Below, piece by piece: positions 15,704 through 22,163 of a stretch of 22,163 bases of DNA; the first letter of the stretch is position 1; each line of letters begins with the position of its first letter. The position numbers and the translations under genes are program-made. The notes beneath the pieces are model-generated. The model did no database searches and was not told the origin of the DNA. It saw only the letters and a list, made by a program, of their open reading frames with translations. The DNA comes from Oscillospiraceae bacterium (GTDB taxonomy: Bacteria; Bacillota; Clostridia; Oscillospirales; Oscillospiraceae), in NCBI GenBank assembly GCA_012513005.1, contig JAAZCZ010000060.1, forward strand, positions 1 through 22,163, in the 5' to 3' direction.

Positions 15704-16241
15704 GCACCCAGAACATCACGAGATTTCTGAGTTAAAAAAGCTCTGGCAGCTTGTCTTTGGGGATACCGATGAATTTTTAGATTCGTTTTTTGATATTATG
15801 TTTAAGCCCAAAGAGTGTGTTGCAGCGTTTGTTGACGGCAGTCTTGCAGCTGCCGGCTACTGCTTATCCGGTGCTTTTGCGCTGGAAAAAAGCGTGCACT
15901 ATATATATTCAATGGCAACTCATCCCGATTACCGCGGCAGAGGTTTAGCTTCTGAAATTGCCTTGAGACTAAAAAATAATGCCTTCCGTGCAGGAGCGTT
16001 TGCTGTTGCAACACTACCTGCTACGGAAAGCTTGGTTTCTTGGTATTCAAAGCTGCTTAATATGCAGCCTTCGTTTAAAAAAGGCGGAGCGGGAGTCTGC
16101 TATGAGCCTAACTGGCATATATTCGCAGAAGGCATTAGCGGACACTCCGAGGGAACTCCAAGCAGACTACTTGCCTGTTTGCAGGATGATAGCTTCGCTG
16201 AAGCTTTTTGTGAGCTGGGCTGGGAATACACTTTTGACTGA
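15678..16241 (+). CDS. GNAT-family N-acetyltransferase
   Basis: This 187-residue acyltransferase contains the acetyl-CoA signature YSMATHPDYRGRGLA at 77-91; YRGRGLA is the pyrophosphate-binding loop. The substrate is unknown. Of the two consecutive ATG codons, 15678 has the better spacing (7 bases) from GGAG at 15667-15670; 15675 is possible. An in-frame start further upstream at 15582 lies deep in the previous gene and is rejected. The gene overlaps the DUF2156 gene by 26 bp, so the two are probably translated together. The C-terminal 50 residues are not typical of the minimal domain. No clear terminator follows; the convergent VTT gene ends 23 bases on. Confidence 0.87.
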   Translation: MTEQIVTFRHPEHHEISELKKLWQLVFGDTDEFLDSFFDIMFKPKECVAAFVDGSLAAAGYCLSGAFALEKSVHYIYSMATHPDYRGRGLASEIALRLKNNAFRAGAFAVATLPATESLVSWYSKLLNMQPSFKKGGAGVCYEPNWHIFAEGISGHSEGTPSRLLACLQDDSFAEAFCELGWEYTFD

Positions 16242-16264
16242 TATATTTGATATTTTATAATTAA

Positions 16265-16975
16265 TCAGTTTTTGCTGATAATATCCTTTCGTTTTATCCA
16301 CATAACGCCTAGGACAATGAGTATTAAAAACAGGTTTACCCCCACACAGATGAGCATTTCCTTTGAAAACAGCCGAAGCTTGTTTCCCAGAACTGTATAC
16401 ATCGTCATTGCAGGTATTATCCCCAACACACTGGCTGTTACATAGGGTATATACGGAGCTTTTATGCTGCCGAAATATAGAGCTATTATATCCCCGGGTA
16501 AACATAGTATTCTAAGAACAAGGTTAGAGATAAAAACATTGTTACCGAATATTTTGTTTATCTTCATAATTTTAGGATTCTGAGCAAACTTGTTATGGAG
16601 CAAAACTCCGTCAGATAATCTGCCCGAAATGTACGGCACGGTCACACAGGATATAGTGCCGAGAGTATTTATTATTAGAGCTTCTTTCATGTCAAATGCC
16701 AAACCGACACCCGAAGCTACAACTGCAAATGGTATAAAAACTGTTTGGCTTTTTATGCCGTAAATAATAATTACTAAAACCGCAGCAAGTAGCTTGTTTT
16801 GAGGATGGAACTTCATAACTTGCTCAGCTGTTATTGTGCCGTTTATCAGCATAAAAACTATCGAAGCTATTGCCATTACAGCCATAATCGCAATAGGAAC
16901 ATAATGTCTGTATTTCTTTTGTGCTGCCGGATTTATGCCGGAATTAATGGTGTTTTTTTGTCTTACTCTCTTCAT
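16265..16975 (-). CDS. TVP38/TMEM64-like membrane protein (VTT/DedA domain)
   Basis: This is a 236-residue integral membrane protein. Hydrophobic segments lie near residues 25-44, 62-92, 98-118, 147-169, 173-197 and 207-227. The segment LCLPGDIIALYFGSIKAPY (157-175), followed by VLGIIPAMTMYTVLG, fits the VTT (VMP1/TVP38/TMEM64) domain. Members of this group act in lipid transport or scrambling across membranes; the bacterial substrate is unknown here. A basic N-terminus (KRVRQK) suggests it begins in the cytoplasm. GGAGA precedes the ATG. It lies 106 bp downstream of the glycosyltransferase gene, beyond a strong hairpin, so it may or may not be read with the sugar operon. Confidence 0.82.
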   Translation of the reverse strand: MKRVRQKNTINSGINPAAQKKYRHYVPIAIMAVMAIASIVFMLINGTITAEQVMKFHPQNKLLAAVLVIIIYGIKSQTVFIPFAVVASGVGLAFDMKEALIINTLGTISCVTVPYISGRLSDGVLLHNKFAQNPKIMKINKIFGNNVFISNLVLRILCLPGDIIALYFGSIKAPYIPYVTASVLGIIPAMTMYTVLGNKLRLFSKEMLICVGVNLFLILIVLGVMWIKRKDIISKN

Positions 16976-17007
16976 GTAAATCTCCGCTTAAGATTATAAA
17001 ATGCTCT

Positions 17008-17041
17008 CCGCAGCCGAAGCGAAACATCGCTTTAGCTGCGG
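17008..17041. terminator. GC-rich hairpin between glycosyltransferase and VTT genes, terminator-like
   Basis: CCGCAGCCGAAGCG (17008-17021) pairs with CGCTTTAGCTGCGG (17028-17041) with one mismatch and one wobble. On the + strand TTTT follows. On the minus strand, which is the coding direction here, the next bases are AGAGCATTTTATA, a poor U-tract. It may be a weak terminator or a processing stem after the glycosyltransferase gene. Confidence 0.5.
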
Positions 17042-17081
17042 TTTTGTATATTTTGCAGGCAGCTATTATCAGTCTTTATGC

Positions 17082-18323
17082 CTAACCTGCAAAAAATGTT
17101 TTTATCTTCTCAATGAGACCCGGCTTCGGGTGCTCGGTTATTATTCGGTGATAGTCGCTGAGCATCTGCGGCACAACAACACTCCAGCTTTTATATACAT
17201 CATTATAGGCAGCTTCGCAGATTTTCTCATGCTCAATTGGATTGCTCATTATTTCTAAAAGCTTATTTGCATATGAAACGCTGTCGTTATCCGAAAAATA
17301 CCCGCTGACGCCGTCTTTTGCTGTTGAAGATGTTACTGCACCATGCAAAAACAGTGTCGGTGTTGCCTGGGATGCCGCCTCAATTTGGACTAAAGAGTTT
17401 GCATCATAAAGTGACGGGAACGCGAAAACATCAGAACGAGAGTACATTGCGGCAAGCTCATCCCGCTCTGTAATCCTGCCGGTAAATAGCACATTCTCAA
17501 ATATGCCGAGAGTTTCGACATATTCTTTAAGCTCTTCCTCATCCGGACCCGAGCCTACATATACCAGTCTAAACTTTTTGTCTGTTAGCTTTTTGAGCTC
17601 CGCTGCCGCATCTGCCAAGAAAAACACATTTTTCTGTCTTATTAGTCTGCCTACAAAGAGAAATACATTTTCATCTTCTGCAAAACCATACTTCTCATTT
17701 ATTTGAGCTCCGGCAGCTGCCGGGTCAGAAACCGGCAGCATATCAGTTGCGTTATATCTGACCTTCGGCTCTTTTTTACCGCCATAGGATTTATATACAT
17801 CTCCGACAGCAGAATTCGGCACCCAGACCTCATCTGCTGAGTCAAATACTGTGATTAGTGCGTCTTTTGCCAGTTCAACAAGCGGGTTTAGCTTTAGTGC
17901 ACGCTTGAAATCGGTTTCAAACTGCGAGTGCATGGTTGCAACTGCCGGAATTCTGTGCTGCCTTGCATATCGCATACCGGAAATCCCTACTGTAAACGGA
18001 GAATTTATATGTACTATATCAAGGTCAGCGTGGCGCAGCTCTTCCCAAAAATCAATATCAAGGCTCGGAACGGCAAGCGCGTAGTCTGCAACCTTTATCG
18101 GAAGTGATGTGCATCTGACAATTTTATATTCAGAGGTATCCTCATAGCTTTTATCTACAACAGTAGTAAATACTGTTACATCGGCATGCTTTGATAAATA
18201 CTTAGCGTAATTATCAACACATACAATAACGCCGTCTATCATTGGGAAATATGTGTCGACAAAAATCCCTATTTTTAGCCTGTCTTTACTCAAATCGGCA
18301 TCGCACCGCCCTTTCAGCTCCAA
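17082..18323 (-). CDS. GT4-family glycosyltransferase
   Basis: This 413-residue GT-B fold enzyme resembles glycosyltransferases that transfer a sugar from a nucleotide donor to diacylglycerol or another lipid acceptor. The N-terminal acceptor domain begins KIGIFVDTYFPMIDGV (17-32). MHSQFETDF (131-139) fits the lipid-glycosylating subgroup. The donor domain has GRLIRQKN (225-232) and PSLYDANSLVQIEA (303-316), where the usual EX7E pair is D307-X7-E315. No transmembrane segment is seen; a peripheral membrane role is likely. The start is uncertain. TTG at 18323 overlaps the upstream stop by 10 bp, and another TTG at 18293 is closer to the conserved N-terminus. It is the fourth gene of the TIR-galE run. 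Acceptor and sugar are inferred. Confidence 0.84.
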   Translation of the reverse strand: MELKGRCDADLSKDRLKIGIFVDTYFPMIDGVIVCVDNYAKYLSKHADVTVFTTVVDKSYEDTSEYKIVRCTSLPIKVADYALAVPSLDIDFWEELRHADLDIVHINSPFTVGISGMRYARQHRIPAVATMHSQFETDFKRALKLNPLVELAKDALITVFDSADEVWVPNSAVGDVYKSYGGKKEPKVRYNATDMLPVSDPAAAGAQINEKYGFAEDENVFLFVGRLIRQKNVFFLADAAAELKKLTDKKFRLVYVGSGPDEEELKEYVETLGIFENVLFTGRITERDELAAMYSRSDVFAFPSLYDANSLVQIEAASQATPTLFLHGAVTSSTAKDGVSGYFSDNDSVSYANKLLEIMSNPIEHEKICEAAYNDVYKSWSVVVPQMLSDYHRIITEHPKPGLIEKIKTFFAG

Positions 18324-19234
18324 AGATTATGTGGATAAACCCCTTCGGAAATCAGATTTAATATGGCCTTTACAACCTCAGGTTTATCTTCCTTGTAGGT
18401 TACCCCGTGCCACTCATCTCGGCTCTGCATGACTTTCACCGTGCAGGTTCCTTCTCTTAGCATCTCCCCTACTACATTGGGTATGTACATCTCATCATTC
18501 GGGTTTAGTTTGAGTGCTTCATTAATAAAAATCGGGAACTTTTCTTCAAGCACATCAAAAAGTGCCGGAGTAAAACCCCAGAAGTTCATTGAAACCGGTG
18601 TGTTTTCCGGAATTGGAATCAGTGTCTCGCCCTTGTCTGTGCTGTAGGCAGGTCCATTTTCTGTGTTTACAACATAGGTTCTCTCTACAATGTTAGAAAG
18701 GCTATCGCCTTCACACACACAGACGCCACGGGCAACAGAGCCCTTATCTGTTACAGTTTTGCCGAGCATGTAGCTGACCATAAAAAACTGCATCGGTCTT
18801 TTGTTCACTTCAACCTCGGATAGCTGTTTATATATCTGCTCAAATGCACTTGGTCCGTAATAGTCATCTGCATTAATTATTGCAAACGGACCTTCTACCT
18901 TGTCTCTGCAGCAAAGCACTGCGTGCCCTGTTCCCCAAGGTTTTTTCCTTTCCGGTGAAATTACATAGCCTTCGGGTAAATATTTATTAGCTTCCTGAAA
19001 AGCATATAAGACTTCCATATGCTCTTCTACTCTCTTGCCGACAGAATTTTGAAATGCCTCTGCCATATGCGGAGCAATAAGAAAAACAACCTTTTTAAAG
19101 CCGGCTCTTTTTGCATCATAAATCGAGTAATCAATGATAATTTCGCCGTTGGGTCCTATGGGATCGATTTGCTTAAGTCCACCGTAGCGGCTGCCCATCC
19201 CGGCTGCCAGAATGATTAATGTAGGCTCGTTCAT
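18314..19234 (-). CDS. Sugar nucleotidyltransferase (NTP-transferase family)
   Basis: This 306-residue protein belongs to the nucleotidyltransferase family that joins sugar-1-phosphates to NTPs. The N-terminal signature GMGSRYGGLKQ (12-22) holds the nucleotide triphosphate, GTGHAV is at 101-106, and NADDYYG (121-127) supplies the metal-binding Asp. It is not a close match to GalU or GlmU, so the sugar and base are not assigned; a UDP-hexose role would suit the adjacent galE. The ATG at 19234 is preferred, with AAAGGGAGA upstream; the frame is open to 19321, but that extension overlaps the end of galE and has no family similarity. It lies 29 bp after galE and overlaps the glycosyltransferase start. 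Confidence 0.85.
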   Translation of the reverse strand: MNEPTLIILAAGMGSRYGGLKQIDPIGPNGEIIIDYSIYDAKRAGFKKVVFLIAPHMAEAFQNSVGKRVEEHMEVLYAFQEANKYLPEGYVISPERKKPWGTGHAVLCCRDKVEGPFAIINADDYYGPSAFEQIYKQLSEVEVNKRPMQFFMVSYMLGKTVTDKGSVARGVCVCEGDSLSNIVERTYVVNTENGPAYSTDKGETLIPIPENTPVSMNFWGFTPALFDVLEEKFPIFINEALKLNPNDEMYIPNVVGEMLREGTCTVKVMQSRDEWHGVTYKEDKPEVVKAILNLISEGVYPHNLWS

Positions 19235-19263
19235 ATTAGTCTCCCTTTCATTATAAAACAGGT

Positions 19264-20280
19264 TTATGCGTCCGGATATCCGTTTGGATTTAGAACCTGG
19301 AAATTCCATCCGTCTCTGCACATGTCTTCGATATCGAGCTCGGCTTTCCAGCCGAGTTTTTCGAAAGCAAGGCTTGTATCGGCATAGCAGGCGTCTATGT
19401 CTCCGCCTCTTCTGGGTGCTATTTTATAGGGAATTTCGTGACCGCAGGCTTTTTCAAAGGCTGAAATGACTTCTAATACCGAATATCCTCTGCCTGTGCC
19501 GAGGTTATATGTGAATATGCCGCTTTCCTCAAATAGCTGGTCTAAGGCAAAAAGATGTCCTTTGGCAAGATCCACTACGTGGATGTAATCACGAACTCCG
19601 GTGCCGTCTTCAGTGCTGTAGTCGTTGCCGTAGACATTTACATGGGGCAATTTCCCGCCTGCTACCTTAGCGACATATGGAAAGAGGTTATTTGGAATGC
19701 CGTTTGGGTCTTCCCCTATTAGCCCTGACGGGTGCGCCCCTATCGGGTTAAAATACCTAAGCAGAGAAAATGAAAAGCTCTTGTCTGCTGCCTGTACATC
19801 TTTCATTATGTTCTCTATTATAAGCTTTGTCGCCCCGTAGGGGTTTGTTGTCTGAACCGGAAAATCCTCGACTATAGGTAGCGCGTGTGGGTTTCCGTAG
19901 ACTGTTGCGCTGGAGCTAAACACCATTTTGCCTACTCCGAATTTAGCCATTGAATTGAGTAGGTTAATTGAAGAAAATAGATTGTTTTCATAATATTTTA
20001 GGGGTATAGTTACCGATTCTCCGACAGCCTTTAAGCCGGCAAAGTGTATAACAGCATCTATGTCGCCTTTTTTGAACAGGCTGTCAGTTGCGTATTTGTC
20101 TCTTAAATCGCAGTATTCAAATTCAACAGAGCCCGGGCAAAGCTGTCTTGTGCGGTTTAGCGCCTCAGGCTTGCTGTTTGAGTAGTTATCTGCTATTAAG
20201 ACATCATAGCCTGCATGGGATAGTTCTACCACAGTATGGCTCCCTATGTAGCCTGTGCCGCCGGTTACGAGTATTTTCAT
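19264..20280 (-). CDS. galE: UDP-glucose 4-epimerase
   Basis: GalE interconverts UDP-glucose and UDP-galactose using tightly bound NAD. It has 338 residues, as expected. The Rossmann motif is GGTGYIGS (7-14), the catalytic serine region is FSSSATVYG (121-129), and the catalytic pair is Tyr148 and Lys152 in YGATK. GTGVRDYIHV and the LGTGRGYSV segment match GalE rather than dehydratases. AGAGGTG lies 6 bases before the ATG. The gene starts 23 bp after the TIR-LRR stop, with no hairpin or clear promoter between. With the downstream transferase genes it points to UDP-galactose or UDP-glucose supply for a surface glycoconjugate or glycolipid. Confidence 0.97.
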   Translation of the reverse strand: MKILVTGGTGYIGSHTVVELSHAGYDVLIADNYSNSKPEALNRTRQLCPGSVEFEYCDLRDKYATDSLFKKGDIDAVIHFAGLKAVGESVTIPLKYYENNLFSSINLLNSMAKFGVGKMVFSSSATVYGNPHALPIVEDFPVQTTNPYGATKLIIENIMKDVQAADKSFSFSLLRYFNPIGAHPSGLIGEDPNGIPNNLFPYVAKVAGGKLPHVNVYGNDYSTEDGTGVRDYIHVVDLAKGHLFALDQLFEESGIFTYNLGTGRGYSVLEVISAFEKACGHEIPYKIAPRRGGDIDACYADTSLAFEKLGWKAELDIEDMCRDGWNFQVLNPNGYPDA

Positions 20281-20303
20281 GTTACACCTCTAAATTGCAA
20301 AAA

Positions 20304-21935
20304 TTATTGCTCTACGACGAGCTTAAATCTCTGTTTGCCGGTAAAATATTTTTCTATACTTTTATCTACATGTAGTGTTGCAAGAGTAGTTGAGCTCAAA
20401 AGCGGTGACCAGTCATCTATTCCTTTGCATTTAATAAACCACATATCGGTAGCGTGCGTGCGTTCTATGTCTTTTAGCGTGTTAAAAATGCAGTTTTCAA
20501 AACGAAGCTCACGCAGCGCTTTGCCGTCCATAATATCAAAAATATCTCCCCGCAGATCGCAGTCGTAAAACTCTGCAACAATTAGTTTCCCTGGAAGTAA
20601 GATCGGCTTTAAGGTTGCAAGATTACATTTGGAAACTCTAAGCTTCGACAAAAACGGCAGAGTTTTAAGGTCTGTAAGTTTAGCGGGCTCTGAGTTTAAG
20701 AGCAGCAGGGTTTTAAGCTTATAGCATTCCGCTAAATTACCAATCTCAATTATCTGATTGTTATCTGCATTGAGTTCTATAAGCCCCTGAATTTTGCCAA
20801 TGCCATCTAATGACTTAAGCCTGTTGTTTGAAATATCCAAGTCGAGTATCTTGCACTGTGGCAGGGATTCGAGTGAGTTTATACTCTGGAATGAAAGCTG
20901 GAGTGTCTTAAGATTCGGAAGGTATTTTATATCACCAAGATCGCTGATGCTGCCACGTTTTATTGTTTGAGCGTCCCCGGCTGAGTCTTTTGCTTCGGCT
21001 TCAAAGCTGCTTGGGTTTGCCGTTATGGCATCAAATCTTGATGTCATACTTGCCTGTTCACCGCGTATATAAAGCTCGGTCACATTGCTCAGGTCGGAGA
21101 CGAGCAGCTTGCCTTCAGGTTTTTTAATAAAATCCCTGACAGCTTTTTCAATTATCGGGTTTTTAAACTTAGCCTCAGTTTCCGGTGCCAATGTTTTAAT
21201 CGGAAATTCGATTCTCAGAAACCTGTTATAAAGCCTGCCTGTGACACCCGTTGCCCTGCCCGTGATCCAAAAGCCTACGCTGCCTGCAACAAGAAGCAGA
21301 AGTATTGAAAGAACGATTATTAGTGTCTTTTTAGATTTTTTTCTCTTTTCTTTTTGGACACCGGATTTGCTTTTTTCAAGTATAGAGCCTTTCTCTTTTT
21401 CTTCATTAATTATCTGTGCACGGTAAGAATTGGCTTCTCCGGCCTTTTTATCATCTGCTTCAGCGATTTTAAGTTCTTCGGGTTTTGCGACACCGAAGTC
21501 CTCTGAATATAGCAAAGGTGCTTCATACAGCTTCATGAAGAAGTGATTGTCATTAGGGAAAGTGTATTTCATCAGTGCCCATATTCCGCCTATTTGAAGG
21601 TCCATACCCGGGGTGAGCTCTGTGGGCGAGAGGAAAATATTAATCAGCTTTTTTCTTTTCTGGACTGCAAAGTTCATTTCTCTTTTGCAGTTTTCGGATG
21701 CCATATAAGAGTTTGAAATAAACCCGAGAACCAAGGACGCCCTTGTCAGGTGGTCTGCAATACATTCAGTCCACATACTGCCGGCTTCTATGCCCTCATC
21801 GTACCAAACACGAAAGCCGCACTTGTTCATATCTGCTATAATTGGCATCACCTGGCTACTGTCAGCGTGTGCATAGCTTATGAATACAAACGGCTCTTCT
21901 CCTTCATAGGGTTTAAAATAGTAATTATTGTCCAA
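20304..21935 (-). CDS. TIR-TM-LRR protein: cytoplasmic TIR domain, one membrane span, outer leucine-rich repeats
   Basis: A 543-residue protein with three parts. Residues 14-145 form a TIR_2-type domain: FVFISYAHAD (16-25), FRVWYDEGIEAGSMW (41-55), and LGFISNSYMASENCKREM (70-87), in which Glu86 aligns with the catalytic Glu of NAD-cleaving TIR domains. Residues 150-203 form a charged linker ending KEKRKKSKK. A membrane span covers about 204-224. The rest is outside by the positive-inside rule. From about 284, leucine-rich repeats of roughly 22 residues run nearly to the end, for example LDLDISNNRLKSLDGI. The start is a TTG with GGGGGA 10 bases upstream and a good promoter at 21972-22000. galE follows after 23 bp. 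Sensor-to-TIR signalling is inference; ligand and enzymatic activity are unknown. Confidence 0.88.
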   Translation of the reverse strand: MDNNYYFKPYEGEEPFVFISYAHADSSQVMPIIADMNKCGFRVWYDEGIEAGSMWTECIADHLTRASLVLGFISNSYMASENCKREMNFAVQKRKKLINIFLSPTELTPGMDLQIGGIWALMKYTFPNDNHFFMKLYEAPLLYSEDFGVAKPEELKIAEADDKKAGEANSYRAQIINEEKEKGSILEKSKSGVQKEKRKKSKKTLIIVLSILLLLVAGSVGFWITGRATGVTGRLYNRFLRIEFPIKTLAPETEAKFKNPIIEKAVRDFIKKPEGKLLVSDLSNVTELYIRGEQASMTSRFDAITANPSSFEAEAKDSAGDAQTIKRGSISDLGDIKYLPNLKTLQLSFQSINSLESLPQCKILDLDISNNRLKSLDGIGKIQGLIELNADNNQIIEIGNLAECYKLKTLLLLNSEPAKLTDLKTLPFLSKLRVSKCNLATLKPILLPGKLIVAEFYDCDLRGDIFDIMDGKALRELRFENCIFNTLKDIERTHATDMWFIKCKGIDDWSPLLSSTTLATLHVDKSIEKYFTGKQRFKLVVEQ

Positions 21936-21971
21936 GTTCTATTAGTCCCCCTCCCCTATACTGACCTTTTT

Positions 21972-22000
21972 ATTTTATATTAATCCGACGCAAAATTCAA
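21972..22000 (-). promoter_or_regulatory. Promoter of the TIR-LRR/galE gene run
   Basis: On the minus strand, TTGAAT (22000-21995), a 17-base spacer and TAAAAT (21977-21972) lie about 37 bases upstream of the TTG start. No other comparable promoter is seen before galE. Confidence 0.65.
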
Positions 22001-22027
22001 CCTATGATTAAATTATAAATATAACAC

Positions 22028-22059
22028 TGCAGGGCTTGCAAAATAGTGCCAGCCCTGCA
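22028..22059 (-). terminator. Hairpin downstream of the PepSY-like gene
   Basis: TGCAGGGCT (22028-22036) pairs perfectly with AGCCCTGCA (22051-22059) around a 14-base loop. On the minus strand GTGTTATATTTATAATTT follows, a weak U-tract. It lies 35 bases after the edge gene's stop and before the TIR promoter, so it probably separates the two transcripts. Confidence 0.6.
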
Positions 22060-22093
22060 TTTTACGTCATTTTTGGATTTTTAAATGATATTA

Positions 22094-22163
22094 TCAGTCC
22101 ATGTCCTTTTCGGATTTGACTTTTAAAATCTGACCTGTTACAGCATTGATCTGATACTCGTAC
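22094..22163 (-). CDS. C-terminal end of a probable PepSY-domain protein, cut by the window edge
   Basis: Only the last 22 codons are present. They read YEYQINAVTGQILKVKSE followed by KDMD and a TGA stop. The pattern aromatic-E-aromatic, an alternating strand and then DAVTG/NAVTG-Q-I-L is typical of the last strand of PepSY (peptidase propeptide/YPEB) domains, often found in secreted or membrane-attached proteins. The fragment is too short for more, and the family call rests on that motif alone. Confidence 0.6.
   Translation of the reverse strand, partial: YEYQINAVTGQILKVKSEKDMD

Noticed and set aside
16260..16282. Short A/T-rich stem ATTAATCAG/CTGATAAT between the convergent GNAT and VTT genes, considered as a shared terminator.
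   Set aside because: It has a bulge, is weak, lies partly in the VTT coding end and has no good U-tract on either strand.
19235..19321. Extended start for the sugar nucleotidyltransferase.
   Set aside because: It overlaps the galE end, shows no family similarity, and ATG 19234 has a clear ribosome binding site.
1..22163. CRISPR arrays, tRNA or rRNA genes, phage genes.
   Set aside because: No spaced direct repeats, cloverleaf genes, rRNA-like stretches or phage structural genes were recognised on either strand by reading.

Overview
The window looks like chromosomal DNA of an anaerobic Firmicute of the Clostridia, probably near the Ruminococcaceae/Oscillospirales. This is inferred from a tRNA-Val T-box leader, clostridial-style promoters and AGGAGG-type ribosome binding sites, a glutaminyl-tRNA synthetase, a thioredoxin-reductase homologue whose NADPH-binding motifs are degenerate (as in ferredoxin-linked clostridial enzymes), a YabO/RqcP-type S4 protein and a decayed ISL3 transposase. 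No rRNA, tRNA or CRISPR array is visible. Most of the window is housekeeping or metabolic sequence; the right-hand third is more accessory.

Layout. 1-960: an ISL3-family insertion sequence running off the left edge, with its transposase broken by a frameshift and a stop codon. 977-1999 (-): glyceraldehyde-3-phosphate dehydrogenase with an unusual cofactor pocket, divergent from rqcP (2128, +). 2494-2994 (+): flavodoxin-like protein with its own promoter and terminator. 3093-3962 (+): pyridoxal/pyridoxamine kinase, convergent with and overlapping glnS (3949-5613, -). glnS shares a back-to-back promoter region with the thioredoxin-reductase-like flavoprotein (5748-6575, +). 6589-6843: consensus promoter and complete T-box leader, followed by valS and a threonine ammonia-lyase gene in one probable operon, closed by a terminator shared with the convergent next operon.

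Middle. 10795-14056 (-): murC followed 22 bp later by a large PEPCK-like P-loop protein of unknown function. Divergent from it is a + strand cluster of type 4 uracil-DNA glycosylase, DUF2156-type acyltransferase and GNAT acetyltransferase (14200-16241), tightly packed or overlapping. The divergent promoters share one palindromic -10 region.

Right part, all on the minus strand. A TIR-TM-LRR protein (20304-21935) is followed by galE, a sugar nucleotidyltransferase and a GT4 glycosyltransferase, with spacers of 23 and 29 bp and a 10-bp overlap and no terminator between them. A VTT-domain membrane protein follows after a strong hairpin. A good promoter lies in front of the TIR gene, so the TIR receptor-like protein appears to lead a nucleotide-sugar/glycolipid operon. 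The last bases hold the 3' end of a probable PepSY-domain gene.

The best candidates for something undescribed are the mirrored Toll-like TIR-TM-LRR protein with its sugar operon, and the PEPCK-like protein next to murC. Functions of both are unproven here.
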